64,000 bases of DNA from Rodentibacter genomosp. 1 (GTDB lineage: Bacteria > Pseudomonadota > Gammaproteobacteria > Enterobacterales > Pasteurellaceae): contig NZ_MLHN01000001.1 of the NCBI RefSeq assembly GCF_001999285.1, forward strand, positions 1 to 64,000. The letters run 5' to 3'. Below, piece after piece: positions 36,929-47,028 of the stretch. The notes under the pieces were generated by a model, which saw only the letters and a list, made by a program, of their open reading frames with translations, searched no databases and was not told the origin of the DNA. Numbering within the stretch: the first letter of the stretch is position 1; each line of letters begins with the position of its first letter. A program made the translations under genes and the position numbers.

Positions 36929-38362
36929 ATGGAATTGATTCACTATTTAGAACAATTATTAGTTTGGATTGTTGATCATCTTGATGGGCCACTATGGAAT
37001 TTGACTATTGTCATTTTACTTGGTGTCGGTTTATTTTTTACCATCACAACGGGTTTTGTGCAGTTACGATTATTTCCGATGAGTATTCGAGAAATGTGGT
37101 TTGGGCGGGCCGCCGAAGGTAGCTCTTTAACCCCTTTCCAAGCCTTTGCTACAGGGCTTGCCAGCCGAGTCGGGGTAGGGAATATTGGTGGTGTTGCTAC
37201 GGCGATAGCCCTTGGTGGCGAAGGGGCGGTATTTTGGATGTGGATCACCGCTTTTATCGGAATGTCGAGTGCCTTTGCCGAATCCACGTTAGCACAATTA
37301 TTTAAAATTCAAGATAAAGATGGCTCATTTCGTGGTGGCCCGGCTTACTATATGGTACAAGGATTGAAATCACGTACTATGGCGGTGGCGTTTGCCATAG
37401 CACTCATTTTTACCTTTGGCTTCGCTTTCAATTCCGTGCAGTCAAATTCCATTGTAGAAGCGACCCGTAATGCTTGGAACTGGCAAGGTGAATATGTTGG
37501 TATTGCATTGGTGGTTTTAACTGCTGCGATTATTTTTGGCGGTATCAAACGCATTGCTGTCATTTCTAGTAGTCTCGTGCCAATAATGGCATTGTTCTAT
37601 TTAATTATGGCGGTGATTATTCTGGGGATGAATATTGAATTGGTACCAACGGTGATCAATAACATTATCAAAAGTGCGTTTACCTTTGATGCAGCAGCAG
37701 GTGGCTTTTTCGGCGCAATGGTTTCCAAAGCTATGATGATGGGAATTAAGCGGGGGTTGTTTTCTAATGAAGCAGGGATGGGCTCAGCCCCTAATGCCGC
37801 AGCGGCTGCTCATGTGAAGCATCCTGTTAGCCAAGGTTTAGTCCAAATGCTTGGTGTGTTTGTGGACACGATGATGGTGTGCACTTGTACGGCTATCGTG
37901 ATTTTACTTTCAAACAACTATGGAGGTGAGGAGCTTAAAAGTATTTCTCTCACGCAAAACGCTTTGCAATATCATGTGGGTGAATTTGGCTTGCATTTCC
38001 TTGCCTTTATTTTGTTGCTTTTTGCTTATTCTTCAATTATTGGAAACTACGCTTACGCAGAAAGTAATATCCGTTTTATTAAAAATAAACCTTGGTTTGT
38101 ATTGTTATTCCGTTTAACGGTTCTGTTTTTCGTTTATTTCGGTGCAGTGCGTTCAGGCAATGTAGTATGGAATTTTGCCGATACGGTGATGGCTGTGATG
38201 GCAATTCTGAATTTGGTGGCAATCGTGCTACTTTCACCAATTGTGTGGAAATTACTGAAAGATTATCAACGTCAACTTAAAGCCGGAAAAACACCGGAAT
38301 TTAAAATTGAAGATTATCCGGAATTGAAAAAACGGGTGTTTGAACAGCAAACTTGGAAATAA
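36929..38362 (+). CDS. Sodium:alanine symporter (AGCS family)
   Basis: About 477 aa with about ten membrane helices, importing alanine or glycine with sodium. Family signature FATGLASRVGVGNIGGVATAIALGGEGAVFWMWITAFIGMSSAFAE lies near residues 70-115, and FSNEAGMGSAPNAAAAAHVKHPVSQGL near 270-300. I choose the start at 36929 with GGGAGGAG just upstream; the longer frame from 36803 is AT-rich leader. Confidence 0.93.
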   Translation: MELIHYLEQLLVWIVDHLDGPLWNLTIVILLGVGLFFTITTGFVQLRLFPMSIREMWFGRAAEGSSLTPFQAFATGLASRVGVGNIGGVATAIALGGEGAVFWMWITAFIGMSSAFAESTLAQLFKIQDKDGSFRGGPAYYMVQGLKSRTMAVAFAIALIFTFGFAFNSVQSNSIVEATRNAWNWQGEYVGIALVVLTAAIIFGGIKRIAVISSSLVPIMALFYLIMAVIILGMNIELVPTVINNIIKSAFTFDAAAGGFFGAMVSKAMMMGIKRGLFSNEAGMGSAPNAAAAAHVKHPVSQGLVQMLGVFVDTMMVCTCTAIVILLSNNYGGEELKSISLTQNALQYHVGEFGLHFLAFILLLFAYSSIIGNYAYAESNIRFIKNKPWFVLLFRLTVLFFVYFGAVRSGNVVWNFADTVMAVMAILNLVAIVLLSPIVWKLLKDYQRQLKAGKTPEFKIEDYPELKKRVFEQQTWK

Positions 38363-38474
38363 CGGTATGATGTCGCAAATATATAGGGTAGGAATTTTAC
38401 CGAGAGGTAGGAACACACACCTTTCAAATAAACCCTAAATGAGATTTGTACAACATATAATGTTGAGAAATAGT

Positions 38475-38502
38475 AAAGTGCGGTCAAAATTGACCGCACT
38501 TT
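38475..38502. terminator. Bidirectional terminator between the AGCS gene and bcr
   Basis: AAAGTGCGGTCAA and TTGACCGCACTTT form a 13-bp stem with a 2-base loop, then a T run. It is an inverted uptake-signal pair between convergent genes. Confidence 0.85.
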
Positions 38503-38504
38503 TT

Positions 38505-39698
38505 TTATCCCTTCAAATTTCGATAAGTTAAAAAATAATAAGCGAGAACCCCGATTACGACACAAGCCCCCATTGTGAACAGCATGGGCGCTGCCGTGTC
38601 CATTTTCATGGTGGCGACTAAGCTGCCCATAATCGCACCGGTGGCAAAACGCACACTACCCACCAAGGAATTAGCCGTGCCGGACATTGTTGGGAATTTC
38701 TCTAAAATGGATGCCATCGCATTAGAAGAAATCAGCGGATTTTGCCCGACAAAAAACGCCACGCCTAGCGCCATTGACCAAAAACCGAAATCAAAAAGTG
38801 CGGTTAAAATGAGCCACATTCCCGATAAAAATTGAACGGTAAGACCAGTACGTAACATGGTTTCCGCACCAACTTTTGTGACAAATCGTCCGTTAAGAAA
38901 AGAGGCGAAAGTCATAATTGCAATATTCAGCATAAAGAAATAACCGAATTGATCTACGGGAATGCCGTAAATACCGATATACACAATAGAGCCTGCAGTC
39001 ACAAAGGCAAATAAACCACCAAAACCGAAAGAGGCAGCGAACATATAACCCAACACTTCTTTTTGTTTCCACAGGCTCATAAAGTTTCGAGCAATAATAT
39101 TCAAACGAAGTGGGATACGATTTTCTTTTTTGTGGGTTTCAGGAATGATAAAAAATACTAAAAATGCAGATAATGCTCCCATTAACGAAATAACATAAAA
39201 AATGGCGTGCCAGTGGAAATATTTTACGATATAACCACCGATAATTGGTGCAACCAATGGCGCAACCATAAATACGAGCGTGATGGTGGACATCACTTTT
39301 GAGAGTTCATTTTTACTGAATAAATCTCGCAATAATGCACCGGAAAGCACCACAGGTGCGGCACCAAAGAAACCTTGTACAAAACGAAGTGCGGTGAAAT
39401 TTCCGATGGAATTGATTTCGGTTAGAACCAATGCGGTGATCGCACCGATAACCACGCCAAGTAAAATGATCGGTTTACGTCCGAAACTATCGCCGAAAGG
39501 TCCCCAAAACAACTGCCCGAATGCCATACCATAGGCAAAGGCGGTGAGGGTGTGTTGAACTTGCTCTGGGCTGATTTGAAGATCTTTGGCAATTTCTAAA
39601 AAAGAGGGCAAATACATATCGACACCGAAAGGTGGCAACATGGATAAAATGCCCAATGTCATAATAAAGATAAAGGTAGGTTGGGTCGTTTTGTTCAT
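38505..39698 (-). CDS. bcr: Bcr/CflA-family drug efflux MFS transporter
   Basis: 397 aa with 12 predicted membrane helices. GVDMYLPSFLEIAKDL at the first loop, FGQLFWGPFGDSFGRKPIILLG (MFS motif A, about residues 57-80) and RFVQGFFGAAPVVLSGALLRDLF (about 104-126) are typical of the Bcr/CflA group. Encoded 1 bp after rsuA on the same strand; the bcr-rsuA pair is conserved in Haemophilus and E. coli. Confidence 0.93.
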   Translation of the reverse strand: MNKTTQPTFIFIMTLGILSMLPPFGVDMYLPSFLEIAKDLQISPEQVQHTLTAFAYGMAFGQLFWGPFGDSFGRKPIILLGVVIGAITALVLTEINSIGNFTALRFVQGFFGAAPVVLSGALLRDLFSKNELSKVMSTITLVFMVAPLVAPIIGGYIVKYFHWHAIFYVISLMGALSAFLVFFIIPETHKKENRIPLRLNIIARNFMSLWKQKEVLGYMFAASFGFGGLFAFVTAGSIVYIGIYGIPVDQFGYFFMLNIAIMTFASFLNGRFVTKVGAETMLRTGLTVQFLSGMWLILTALFDFGFWSMALGVAFFVGQNPLISSNAMASILEKFPTMSGTANSLVGSVRFATGAIMGSLVATMKMDTAAPMLFTMGACVVIGVLAYYFLTYRNLKG

Positions 39699-39699
39699 A

Positions 39700-40398
39700 T
39701 TATTTTCCTAAACTTGCGATTTCTGCTTGTGTAAGGGGGCGGTATTCACCTTCTTCTAGGGTTTCATCCAATACGACTTCACCGATTTTCCAACGGTGCA
39801 ATTCGACGACTTTATTACCAAGTGCGGCAAACATTCGTTTAACTTGGTGATAGCGTCCTTCCGAGATGGTCAGATTGACATTGTAATCGTCTAAAATTTC
39901 AAGTTTTGCGGGTTTGGTCGGCGTTTTTTCTCCACGTAATAAAATCCCTTCTTCAAAAGTTCGCTCATAATGAGGTTCAACCGGATCAGCCAAGGTGACA
40001 AGATAGGTTTTTTCACAATGATGTTTCGGCGAAGTAATGCGGTGCGACCATTGTCCATCATCAGTGAGCAACACCAGCCCTGTGGTATCCACATCTAAAC
40101 GCCCGGCACTGTGTAACTTTCCGGCGAGAGGGTAATCAAAAAATTGATAAATAGTCGGATAGTCACCATCATCATTTGAACATACACAACCTTGTGGTTT
40201 GTTCAACATCAAGTATTGTCCACCTTCTAACCAAGTCAGTCGGGTTTCTTCAAAATAAATCCCATCTTCCGGTGAAATTTTACGGGCACTATTTTTTTCA
40301 ATTTCACCGTTAATTTTGACCGCACTTTGGCGAATGGCTTTGCTGGCTTGAGAACGGGTTAAGCCGGTATTTTCGGCTATGAATTTATCTAATCGCAT
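39700..40398 (-). CDS. rsuA: 16S rRNA pseudouridine(516) synthase
   Basis: 232 aa. N-terminal S4 RNA-binding domain ([31 protein letters not shown]) and the pseudouridine synthase domain with the catalytic Asp in [17 protein letters not shown] (near residue 102). [18 protein letters not shown] is a further conserved element. Cotranscribed with bcr. Confidence 0.95.
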   Translation of the reverse strand: MRLDKFIAENTGLTRSQASKAIRQSAVKINGEIEKNSARKISPEDGIYFEETRLTWLEGGQYLMLNKPQGCVCSNDDGDYPTIYQFFDYPLAGKLHSAGRLDVDTTGLVLLTDDGQWSHRITSPKHHCEKTYLVTLADPVEPHYERTFEEGILLRGEKTPTKPAKLEILDDYNVNLTISEGRYHQVKRMFAALGNKVVELHRWKIGEVVLDETLEEGEYRPLTQAEIASLGK

Positions 40399-40507
40399 AA
40401 GATTTTCTCTTTTTTATTTATTAGGGCGTTTTTCTGCAGACTTGAATCTGCCGACGAGAAAGGAAAAATAAAAAAACACCCTATGGGATTATTGGGGTAG
40501 TGATAAA

Positions 40508-41131
40508 TTAAGTTTGGTTAAACCAAGATACATAATCAAATTGATCATAATACTTCATTCCATTCCAACCGGAAAAAGCAAATAAATCACCCACCTGATT
40601 TTGTCGTTCAAAACCTTGGATATAAAACGCAGAGCGTAACTCCGGATAAGGTTTATGGGTAAATACCACTTTATTTTTGAATGGAAGTTGATCAAAGGCG
40701 ACAAGATTTTCATAAGTGATACCTTGTGCACCGTCTTTATCCGTCATGATGATAAATAAATTATCAGGATTGATCCGAGCAGATCGGATTTGCCATTTTT
40801 CTCTTGCTTCTTGCTCACTATGATAGTGCATAAAATGGATTTCAATATCTGACAGTTTTCCGACCGGATAGGTTTTCTCAGAGGCGATAAACTCAAGGGA
40901 TTGCTGTTGATAAAAATCAATATTTTGCAAATAACGAATAAAGTCTCTTGGGCTTAAATAGAGATTTACAAAAGGTGAGTTAAAAGGTTCACCAAGATCA
41001 TGCAAAATAAACGCACCGACACAGTTGGCGGAGATAACCGTCATACCATGTTTTTTTAAACGTGATTTGAGTTGATGATTAATGAATTTTCTTTGCAGTT
41101 GATTCACTGCTGTGTTGATTTTTGATAGCAA
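40508..41131 (-). CDS. DUF1919 family protein
   Basis: 207 aa. The start is TTG at 41131 with AGGAG 10 bases upstream. The segment TVISANCVGAFILHDLGEPFNSPFVNLYLSPRDFIRYLQN and the C-terminal LFAFSGWNGMKYYDQFDYVSWF are hallmarks of DUF1919, a family of unknown function found near polysaccharide genes in many bacteria. The same gene lies beside maeB in H. influenzae, from memory, so it is probably core and not part of the capsule locus that begins 2.5 kb to the right. Confidence 0.85.
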   Translation of the reverse strand: MLSKINTAVNQLQRKFINHQLKSRLKKHGMTVISANCVGAFILHDLGEPFNSPFVNLYLSPRDFIRYLQNIDFYQQQSLEFIASEKTYPVGKLSDIEIHFMHYHSEQEAREKWQIRSARINPDNLFIIMTDKDGAQGITYENLVAFDQLPFKNKVVFTHKPYPELRSAFYIQGFERQNQVGDLFAFSGWNGMKYYDQFDYVSWFNQT

Positions 41132-41320
41132 TAGCGCCTCTCCTGAATGGTTGTATGCTACTCTCTTTAATCTATGAATTCAACCGATAATTTTTGTAAC
41201 AAATTTGTAAAAATTTGCGGTTCATCACAAATTTAGGCGAAAAAAGGGCGTATAATCAGGCCGTTTTTTAATTTGGTTCTATGCGAACCAAGTTCCGTAT
41301 CACCACAATGGAGTATTTAT

Positions 41321-43585
41321 ATGAGCGAACAACTACGTCAAGCCGCATTGGATTTCCACGAGTTCCCTATCCCGGGAAAAATTGAAGTTACCCCTACTAA
41401 ATCATTGGCAACCCAACGCGATTTAGCCCTCGCTTATTCTCCGGGTGTGGCAGAGCCTTGTTTAGAAATTGAAAAAGATCCTTTAGCATCTTATAAATAC
41501 ACTGCACGCGGGAACTTGGTAGCTGTGATTTCAAACGGTACCGCAGTTCTAGGATTAGGCAATATCGGTGCGCTTGCCGGTAAGCCTGTGATGGAAGGAA
41601 AAGGTGTCTTATTTAAAAAGTTTGCCGGTATTAATGTATTTGATATTGAAGTAAATGAACATGATCCGGACAAGTTAGTGGATATTATCGCCTCGCTTGA
41701 GCCTACTTTTGGCGGTGTAAACCTTGAAGATATTAAAGCACCGGAATGTTTCTATATTGAGCAAAAATTACGTGAGCGTATGAATATTCCTGTGTTTCAT
41801 GACGATCAGCACGGTACGGCAATTATTAGTGCGGCAGCAATTATTAATTCACTTCGCATTATTGGTAAAAAAATTGAAGAGGTACGTCTCGTTGCCTCCG
41901 GAGCAGGGGCAGCTTCCATTGCTTGTTTGAATTTATTGCTTTCCCTTGGGATGAAACGTGAAAATATCACAATTTGCGATTCAAAAGGCGTGGTCTATAA
42001 AAATCGTGGTGATCGTATGGATAAAACGAAAGAAGATTATGCAATTGAAGACAACGGTTGGCGCACATTAGCTGATGCTATCCCGAATGCGGATATTTTC
42101 CTCGGTTGTTCTGCCGCAGGGGCATTGACACAAGATATGGTTAAAACTATGGCGGCGCACCCAATAATTCTTGCCTTGGCTAATCCGAATCCTGAAATTA
42201 CCCCGCCGGAAGCCAAAGCCGTTCGTCCTGATGCGATAGTTTGTACCGGTCGTTCAGACTATCCGAATCAAGTTAACAATGTCCTTTGCTTCCCATTTAT
42301 TTTCCGTGGGGCATTAGATGTGGGGGCAACCACGATTAATGAAGAAATGAAGCGTGCAGCGGTTTATGCCATTGCCGATTTGGCACTTGAAGAACAAAAT
42401 GACGTAGTGACTTCAGCCTATGGCGGAGAAGGCGCAACCTTTGGTGCAGATTATGTGATTCCACGTCCGTTTGACCCTCGTTTAATTGTACGTATCGCTC
42501 CTGCTGTGGCAAAAGCCGCAATGGATTCAGGTGTCGCTACACGCCCCATCTTGGATTGGAATGGATACATTGAAAAATTGACTCAATTCGTTTACAAAAC
42601 CAGCTTGTTTATGCGACCGATTTTTAATCAAGCCAAATCTGCAAAACAGCGTATTATCCTTGCGGAGGGGGAAGAGGCAAAAGCCTTACATGCGGTACAA
42701 GAAGTGGTTTCCATGGAACTTGCCTTGCCAATTTTAATTGGCCGTAAAGACGTGATTGAAGAAAAAATCAAAAAACTGGGGTTACGTTTGGAAGTGGGGG
42801 TAAACGTAGAAGTAGTAGATAATGAAAATAATCCACGTTATGAAGAATGTTGGAAATATTATTATGAACTGACAAAACGCAAGGGCGTCACACCAGCAAT
42901 CGCTAAACGTGTTGTGCGTTCAAACACAACTGTACTTGCCTCCGTCTTAGTCAATTTAGGCTATGCAGACGGATTAGTATGCGGTTTGTTTGGTTCTTAT
43001 GGCAAACATTTAGATTCTATTAGAGATATTATTGGCTTAAAAGATGGGGTAAAAACCGCCGCAGCTTTAAATAGCCTTGTATTGCCAAGCGGTAATGTTT
43101 TCTTAACGGATACGCATGTCAATGATGATCCAAGTGCAGAAGAATTAGCAGAAATAACCTTAATGGCGGCTGATGAAGTTCATCGTTTTGGTATTGAGCC
43201 GGCGGTTGCCTTGCTTTCTCACTCCAATTTTGGTTCATCAAACACGCTAGGCGCACCAAAAGTACGTGATGCTTTGAAAATTGTACAAGAACATAACCCA
43301 CAGTTAATGATTGATGGCGAAATGAGAGGTGACATTGCACTTTGTGCAGCACAACGTACAGAGGTTATGCCGGATAGCCCGTTAAAAGGTTCGGCGAACT
43401 TACTTGTGTTTCCTAATTTAAGTGCGGCACGTATTAGTTACAGCTTATTGCGTGGTACTACCACGGCCGTCACAGTAGGACCAATCTTAATGGGAATGAA
43501 TAAATCAGCCCATATATTAAACCCAAGCGCTTCTGTTCGCCGGATCATTAATATGATTGCTTATGCAGCAGTAAAAGCACAATAA
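41321..43585 (+). CDS. maeB: NADP-dependent malic enzyme (MaeB type)
   Basis: Oxidatively decarboxylates malate to pyruvate. 754 aa in two parts: the malic enzyme domain (residues 1-430: [55 protein letters not shown] for NADP) and a C-terminal phosphotransacetylase-like domain (about 435-754: [31 protein letters not shown]) that is regulatory in E. coli MaeB. I choose the ATG at 41321 ([14 protein letters not shown]) over 41273; GGAG is 11 bases before. Its 3' end borders the capsule locus. Confidence 0.96.
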   Translation: MSEQLRQAALDFHEFPIPGKIEVTPTKSLATQRDLALAYSPGVAEPCLEIEKDPLASYKYTARGNLVAVISNGTAVLGLGNIGALAGKPVMEGKGVLFKKFAGINVFDIEVNEHDPDKLVDIIASLEPTFGGVNLEDIKAPECFYIEQKLRERMNIPVFHDDQHGTAIISAAAIINSLRIIGKKIEEVRLVASGAGAASIACLNLLLSLGMKRENITICDSKGVVYKNRGDRMDKTKEDYAIEDNGWRTLADAIPNADIFLGCSAAGALTQDMVKTMAAHPIILALANPNPEITPPEAKAVRPDAIVCTGRSDYPNQVNNVLCFPFIFRGALDVGATTINEEMKRAAVYAIADLALEEQNDVVTSAYGGEGATFGADYVIPRPFDPRLIVRIAPAVAKAAMDSGVATRPILDWNGYIEKLTQFVYKTSLFMRPIFNQAKSAKQRIILAEGEEAKALHAVQEVVSMELALPILIGRKDVIEEKIKKLGLRLEVGVNVEVVDNENNPRYEECWKYYYELTKRKGVTPAIAKRVVRSNTTVLASVLVNLGYADGLVCGLFGSYGKHLDSIRDIIGLKDGVKTAAALNSLVLPSGNVFLTDTHVNDDPSAEELAEITLMAADEVHRFGIEPAVALLSHSNFGSSNTLGAPKVRDALKIVQEHNPQLMIDGEMRGDIALCAAQRTEVMPDSPLKGSANLLVFPNLSAARISYSLLRGTTTAVTVGPILMGMNKSAHILNPSASVRRIINMIAYAAVKAQ

Positions 43586-43600
43586 GACTAATTTGTTTGA

Positions 43601-43652
43601 GTAAAAAGTGCGGTCAATTAAATTTCTGTTTTATTGACCGTACTTTGTTTTT
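43601..43652 (+). repeat. Direct repeat copy 1 flanking the capsule locus; also the maeB terminator
   Basis: This 52-bp segment recurs at 54901-54952 in the same orientation with two differences (T/C at 43641, G/A at 43647). The arms AAAAAGTGCGGTCAA (43603-43617) and TTGACCGTACTTT (43634-43646) form a terminator hairpin with a 16-base loop, between convergent maeB and kpsS. The right-arm uptake signal is damaged by the T/C change. The repeat ends exactly at the base before the kpsS stop codon. Confidence 0.9.
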
Positions 43653-44873
43653 TTACTGATTATATGGATATTTCAACATCACTTTATTATAAAAACTACC
43701 ATTAACCATAGTTTTGTGTAGATGATATTTCCGATAAGATTTAAATACTATTGGATTTGGTGGAGTTGGATTTATCCAAAAATCAGTTAAGGTACCTTGA
43801 TGTGTTAATCCCTCAAAATCATAATTTGCTCTCCCAAGAGTCATAACGGACATATTGTGATGTAGGGCTGAAATCCCACTTGTACTATTGATTGTTACCA
43901 TTCCTTTTCCATGCTGTAGTAATACTGGCAGTGGTACATCGTGAATATAGTAAATTCTTCCTCTTAGGTGTGCATAACGCTGTTCAAAGGTTTCAATTAT
44001 GCCGCAATAATCAATAAGCCCTCTATCCATTGGATGATGTTTCACGATTAAATTCAAATTATGGGGCGCGTTTTCGGCAAAGGATTGTAATACTGTTTGA
44101 AGAAATTTTGCTACGTTACCATAATCACAATGTACTTTTACTTGACTATCATCGTACACTTGTAATGGCACGATAAAAAATTCCCCTAGCTTTCCTGCTC
44201 TGACTTTTTTGGCAAAATTGTGATCACGTAAATAGTAACAAGTGCGTTTAACCGCAGATTTCCCCCATAATTTAATATAATACCTAAGATTTAAAATACG
44301 ATGATGTTGATATTTTGGAAAATTAGATCGGCCTAGGTATGCCTGAACATAATAAATAATTGCCTGTTTTGCCATGGGGAGAAAGCCTTTTGCTAATTTT
44401 AGTGGCTTTGTTGGTTCAGGTAAGTTTTTTGCTTGTTTTAGGAAAAACTCTGCCTCTTTTGGCAGTGTCGAAAAAGCATTTACACCTGTCTTTTCAAGGG
44501 TGATATAGTCAGGACGGAAATAACCCTCTTCAAATACCCAGAAATCTAAATCAAGGGAATAGGCTACTTTTTTGCCAATTTTGTGGTATTTTCGGTTATC
44601 GCCAAAGCAAATAATTGAATCAATCTTATTTTTCTCACAGAAGAGACGTAATGATGGATAAAATTTACTTACAGAGTCGGTATAAGCAATCGTATTTTCA
44701 ATAGTGGGTGGATAAAAATGTGAATCTCCACCGTTGAAATTGATTTTATAGACCGTTTTTCCATGTGATTGTAGCCAGAGGGATAAATCGGTAAAAAAAG
44801 TACCAACGGGACCTTGTAGTAGTAATACCTTTTGATATTTTTGAACTAATTTATCTAAATTATGTGAAATCAT
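43653..44873 (-). CDS. kpsS: Capsule polysaccharide beta-Kdo transferase (KpsS/HcsB/LipB family)
   Basis: 406 aa. In ABC-dependent capsules KpsS adds the first Kdo to the lipid acceptor on which the polymer is anchored. Family segments: FNGGDSHFYPPTIENTIAY, ICFGDNRKYHKIGKKVAYSLDLDFWVFEEGYFRPDYITLEKTGVNAFS (about residues 92-140), LIVKHHPMDRGLIDY and VTINSTSGISALHHNMSVMTLG (near 335-357). It is the last gene of the leftward capsule transcript. It stops one base from the direct repeat. Confidence 0.93.
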   Translation of the reverse strand: MISHNLDKLVQKYQKVLLLQGPVGTFFTDLSLWLQSHGKTVYKINFNGGDSHFYPPTIENTIAYTDSVSKFYPSLRLFCEKNKIDSIICFGDNRKYHKIGKKVAYSLDLDFWVFEEGYFRPDYITLEKTGVNAFSTLPKEAEFFLKQAKNLPEPTKPLKLAKGFLPMAKQAIIYYVQAYLGRSNFPKYQHHRILNLRYYIKLWGKSAVKRTCYYLRDHNFAKKVRAGKLGEFFIVPLQVYDDSQVKVHCDYGNVAKFLQTVLQSFAENAPHNLNLIVKHHPMDRGLIDYCGIIETFEQRYAHLRGRIYYIHDVPLPVLLQHGKGMVTINSTSGISALHHNMSVMTLGRANYDFEGLTHQGTLTDFWINPTPPNPIVFKSYRKYHLHKTMVNGSFYNKVMLKYPYNQ

Positions 44874-44946
44874 AGTAAACGTTAGAGATTATAACTTATT
44901 GTTTTATTTAAAAATGATTATAGATACGAGTTTTATTTGAAATTAA

Positions 44947-47013
44947 TTATATTTCATTTTTTAGTATAAACTCATTTTTCAGGGTTATAAGCAAATGCCT
45001 CAATTTCCCCCATTGTTTGGAAAACCAGTTACGATGAATGCCGCTGTGTTCTAGGTTTTCTCTTTGCTGTTTGAGTAAATAAATAGCTGATAATGCATTT
45101 GTCATTTCACCTGTATATGGGTTGATATATTGTGGGTAATAGACCAACGAACCTGCAATGAGTTCCAATAAAGTTAATTTTCTGGTACGGCGTGTAATTG
45201 GTAGCTTATCTATGGTTAGTCCCCAGCCAGCATAAAATGGTAGACCATAGCAATAGACTTTTTTACCGCGTAATAATGCCTCAAATCCTGCGAGTGATGT
45301 CATGGTATGTAACTCATCCACTGCTTGAATACAGTCTAGCACATTCTCATTATCGGCAAATTGATCTGCAAATTTGACTGCTTGTTCAAGAGGAATTTCC
45401 CCCACTCGATTACCGCTGATGACATCAGGGTGGGGTTTATAGACGATATATGCTTGTGGGTTGGCCTTTCTTACAGCCTGCAATAAGCCAAGATTCGTAA
45501 AGATTTTCGGTGAACCGGTTCGAATAGAGGCATCATCTTCCACTTGCCCAACGACTAAAATTTTAGTTTTTGAGGTTTGTGGCAAGGAAAACTTGTGCTC
45601 GCCCACATTATATTTGTTAATATGTTGAACAATCAGTTCTTTCTGCAATTCAGAAGCTTGTTGTAAATCTGCTTCACTAAATACTTGTGTTTGCAAAATC
45701 TGCTCTAGGCGAGAAGGCTTTTGTGCGTTGAAATAAATACCTAAATCATCACATACTAAGGAAAGCGGTGCGACCAAATTAGAACCTAATCCCACAGAAC
45801 GAATAAAGCCATCTTCTATCCTTAGAACAGAAATACCGTTGCGGTTTGCGTATTCTAATACGGTTTCTTTTCCCACACCCCAAAGCAGTAAACGATCAGA
45901 TTTTTTCCATTTTTTATGGTTGAGTTTCGTTACCTTAGAAACAAAATGAAGCTTACAACTCGGTAAATGGAAAAACGGGCGAATTACCGCACGTTTCCAA
46001 AGAGACATTCCCACACAATAGAGATTGCCTCGCAGACGATTATTTAATGACTTCATTTTTGTGAGATAATCAATTACATCAAAAATCGTCCCTGTTTGCC
46101 CCGTGTTTGGGTTTATATAACGGCTATATTGAAAGTATGCGGCATAAAATAGTTGTAAAACTGACCGCACTTTTCGTCGTTCACTTTGAGCAAGGGCTTG
46201 AGCTTGTGGATGGCGATCTTCCGTTATGCCCCAACCGGCAAACCAAGGAACACCAAAAGTGATGACTTTCTTCTTGGCTAACAATGCCTCAAAACCCATT
46301 TGTGACGTTACGCAATAAACTTTTTCCACCACAGCAATTAGCGAGAGCGGATTTACATCTTCTGTCAAAATTTGCACGTTTTCGGGCAAATCTTCCTGCA
46401 AAGTGAGATAGCCTTTTTTCTTACCGGAAAGTACATCTGGATGCGTTTTCACTACAATGATGGCGTGCGGATTTTCCGCAATTGCAGCTTGCAACATCGA
46501 ATGAAAATGCGACTCATCAGCCTGACCATATTTCACCGCCATATCACCAAAGGTTTGATCTACCACCAATACGGCAGGTTTTGTAAAACTACCTGAAAAA
46601 TCGACTGCGTGATTATACTTTGACAAACGAACTTTCAAGATCAAATCTAGTGCCTGCTGTGCTTCCGGTGGCGCTTCATCAGGCTGTGCCAATACCAATT
46701 GCTCAAGCTCTGAAGGCGTACTGGTATCGTAATAAATCCCGAGTGAATCAACCACTATTGACATCGGTGGATATCCATTTACACCCAAGCCAATAGAACG
46801 AAGAAAGCCATCTTCTAATGCGACAAAAGGAAGATTATGTTGTTTGGCATAAGTTCTTGCTTTTTTCGTGGAGGGACGTAGTCCCCACCCTAGCACTTTA
46901 TCTCCTTTTAGGTTTAACCAAGGGCGATAAAAAGTAAGAGTTTCATTCGGTAGGAATGAGACCAAGTGTGGAATTTTTTTTATTCCGAAGGAGAAAATAA
47001 GAGCGGTTAGCAT
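44947..47013 (-). CDS. kpsC: Capsule polysaccharide beta-Kdo transferase (KpsC/HcsA/LipA family)
   Basis: 688 aa with two related glycosyltransferase modules, as in KpsC, which extends the poly-Kdo linker. Each module shows the same marks: LEDGFLRSIGLG (near residue 86) and IEDGFIRSVGLGSN (near 400), KTHPDVLSGKK and KPHPDVISGNR, then VTSQMGFEALLAKKKVITFGVPWFAGWGIT and MTSLAGFEALLRGKKVYCYGLPFYAGWGLT. It starts 15 bp after the polymerase gene, and 73 bp separate it from kpsS. Confidence 0.95.
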   Translation of the reverse strand: MLTALIFSFGIKKIPHLVSFLPNETLTFYRPWLNLKGDKVLGWGLRPSTKKARTYAKQHNLPFVALEDGFLRSIGLGVNGYPPMSIVVDSLGIYYDTSTPSELEQLVLAQPDEAPPEAQQALDLILKVRLSKYNHAVDFSGSFTKPAVLVVDQTFGDMAVKYGQADESHFHSMLQAAIAENPHAIIVVKTHPDVLSGKKKGYLTLQEDLPENVQILTEDVNPLSLIAVVEKVYCVTSQMGFEALLAKKKVITFGVPWFAGWGITEDRHPQAQALAQSERRKVRSVLQLFYAAYFQYSRYINPNTGQTGTIFDVIDYLTKMKSLNNRLRGNLYCVGMSLWKRAVIRPFFHLPSCKLHFVSKVTKLNHKKWKKSDRLLLWGVGKETVLEYANRNGISVLRIEDGFIRSVGLGSNLVAPLSLVCDDLGIYFNAQKPSRLEQILQTQVFSEADLQQASELQKELIVQHINKYNVGEHKFSLPQTSKTKILVVGQVEDDASIRTGSPKIFTNLGLLQAVRKANPQAYIVYKPHPDVISGNRVGEIPLEQAVKFADQFADNENVLDCIQAVDELHTMTSLAGFEALLRGKKVYCYGLPFYAGWGLTIDKLPITRRTRKLTLLELIAGSLVYYPQYINPYTGEMTNALSAIYLLKQQRENLEHSGIHRNWFSKQWGKLRHLLITLKNEFILKNEI

Positions 47014-47028
47014 GACTAATATAGAATT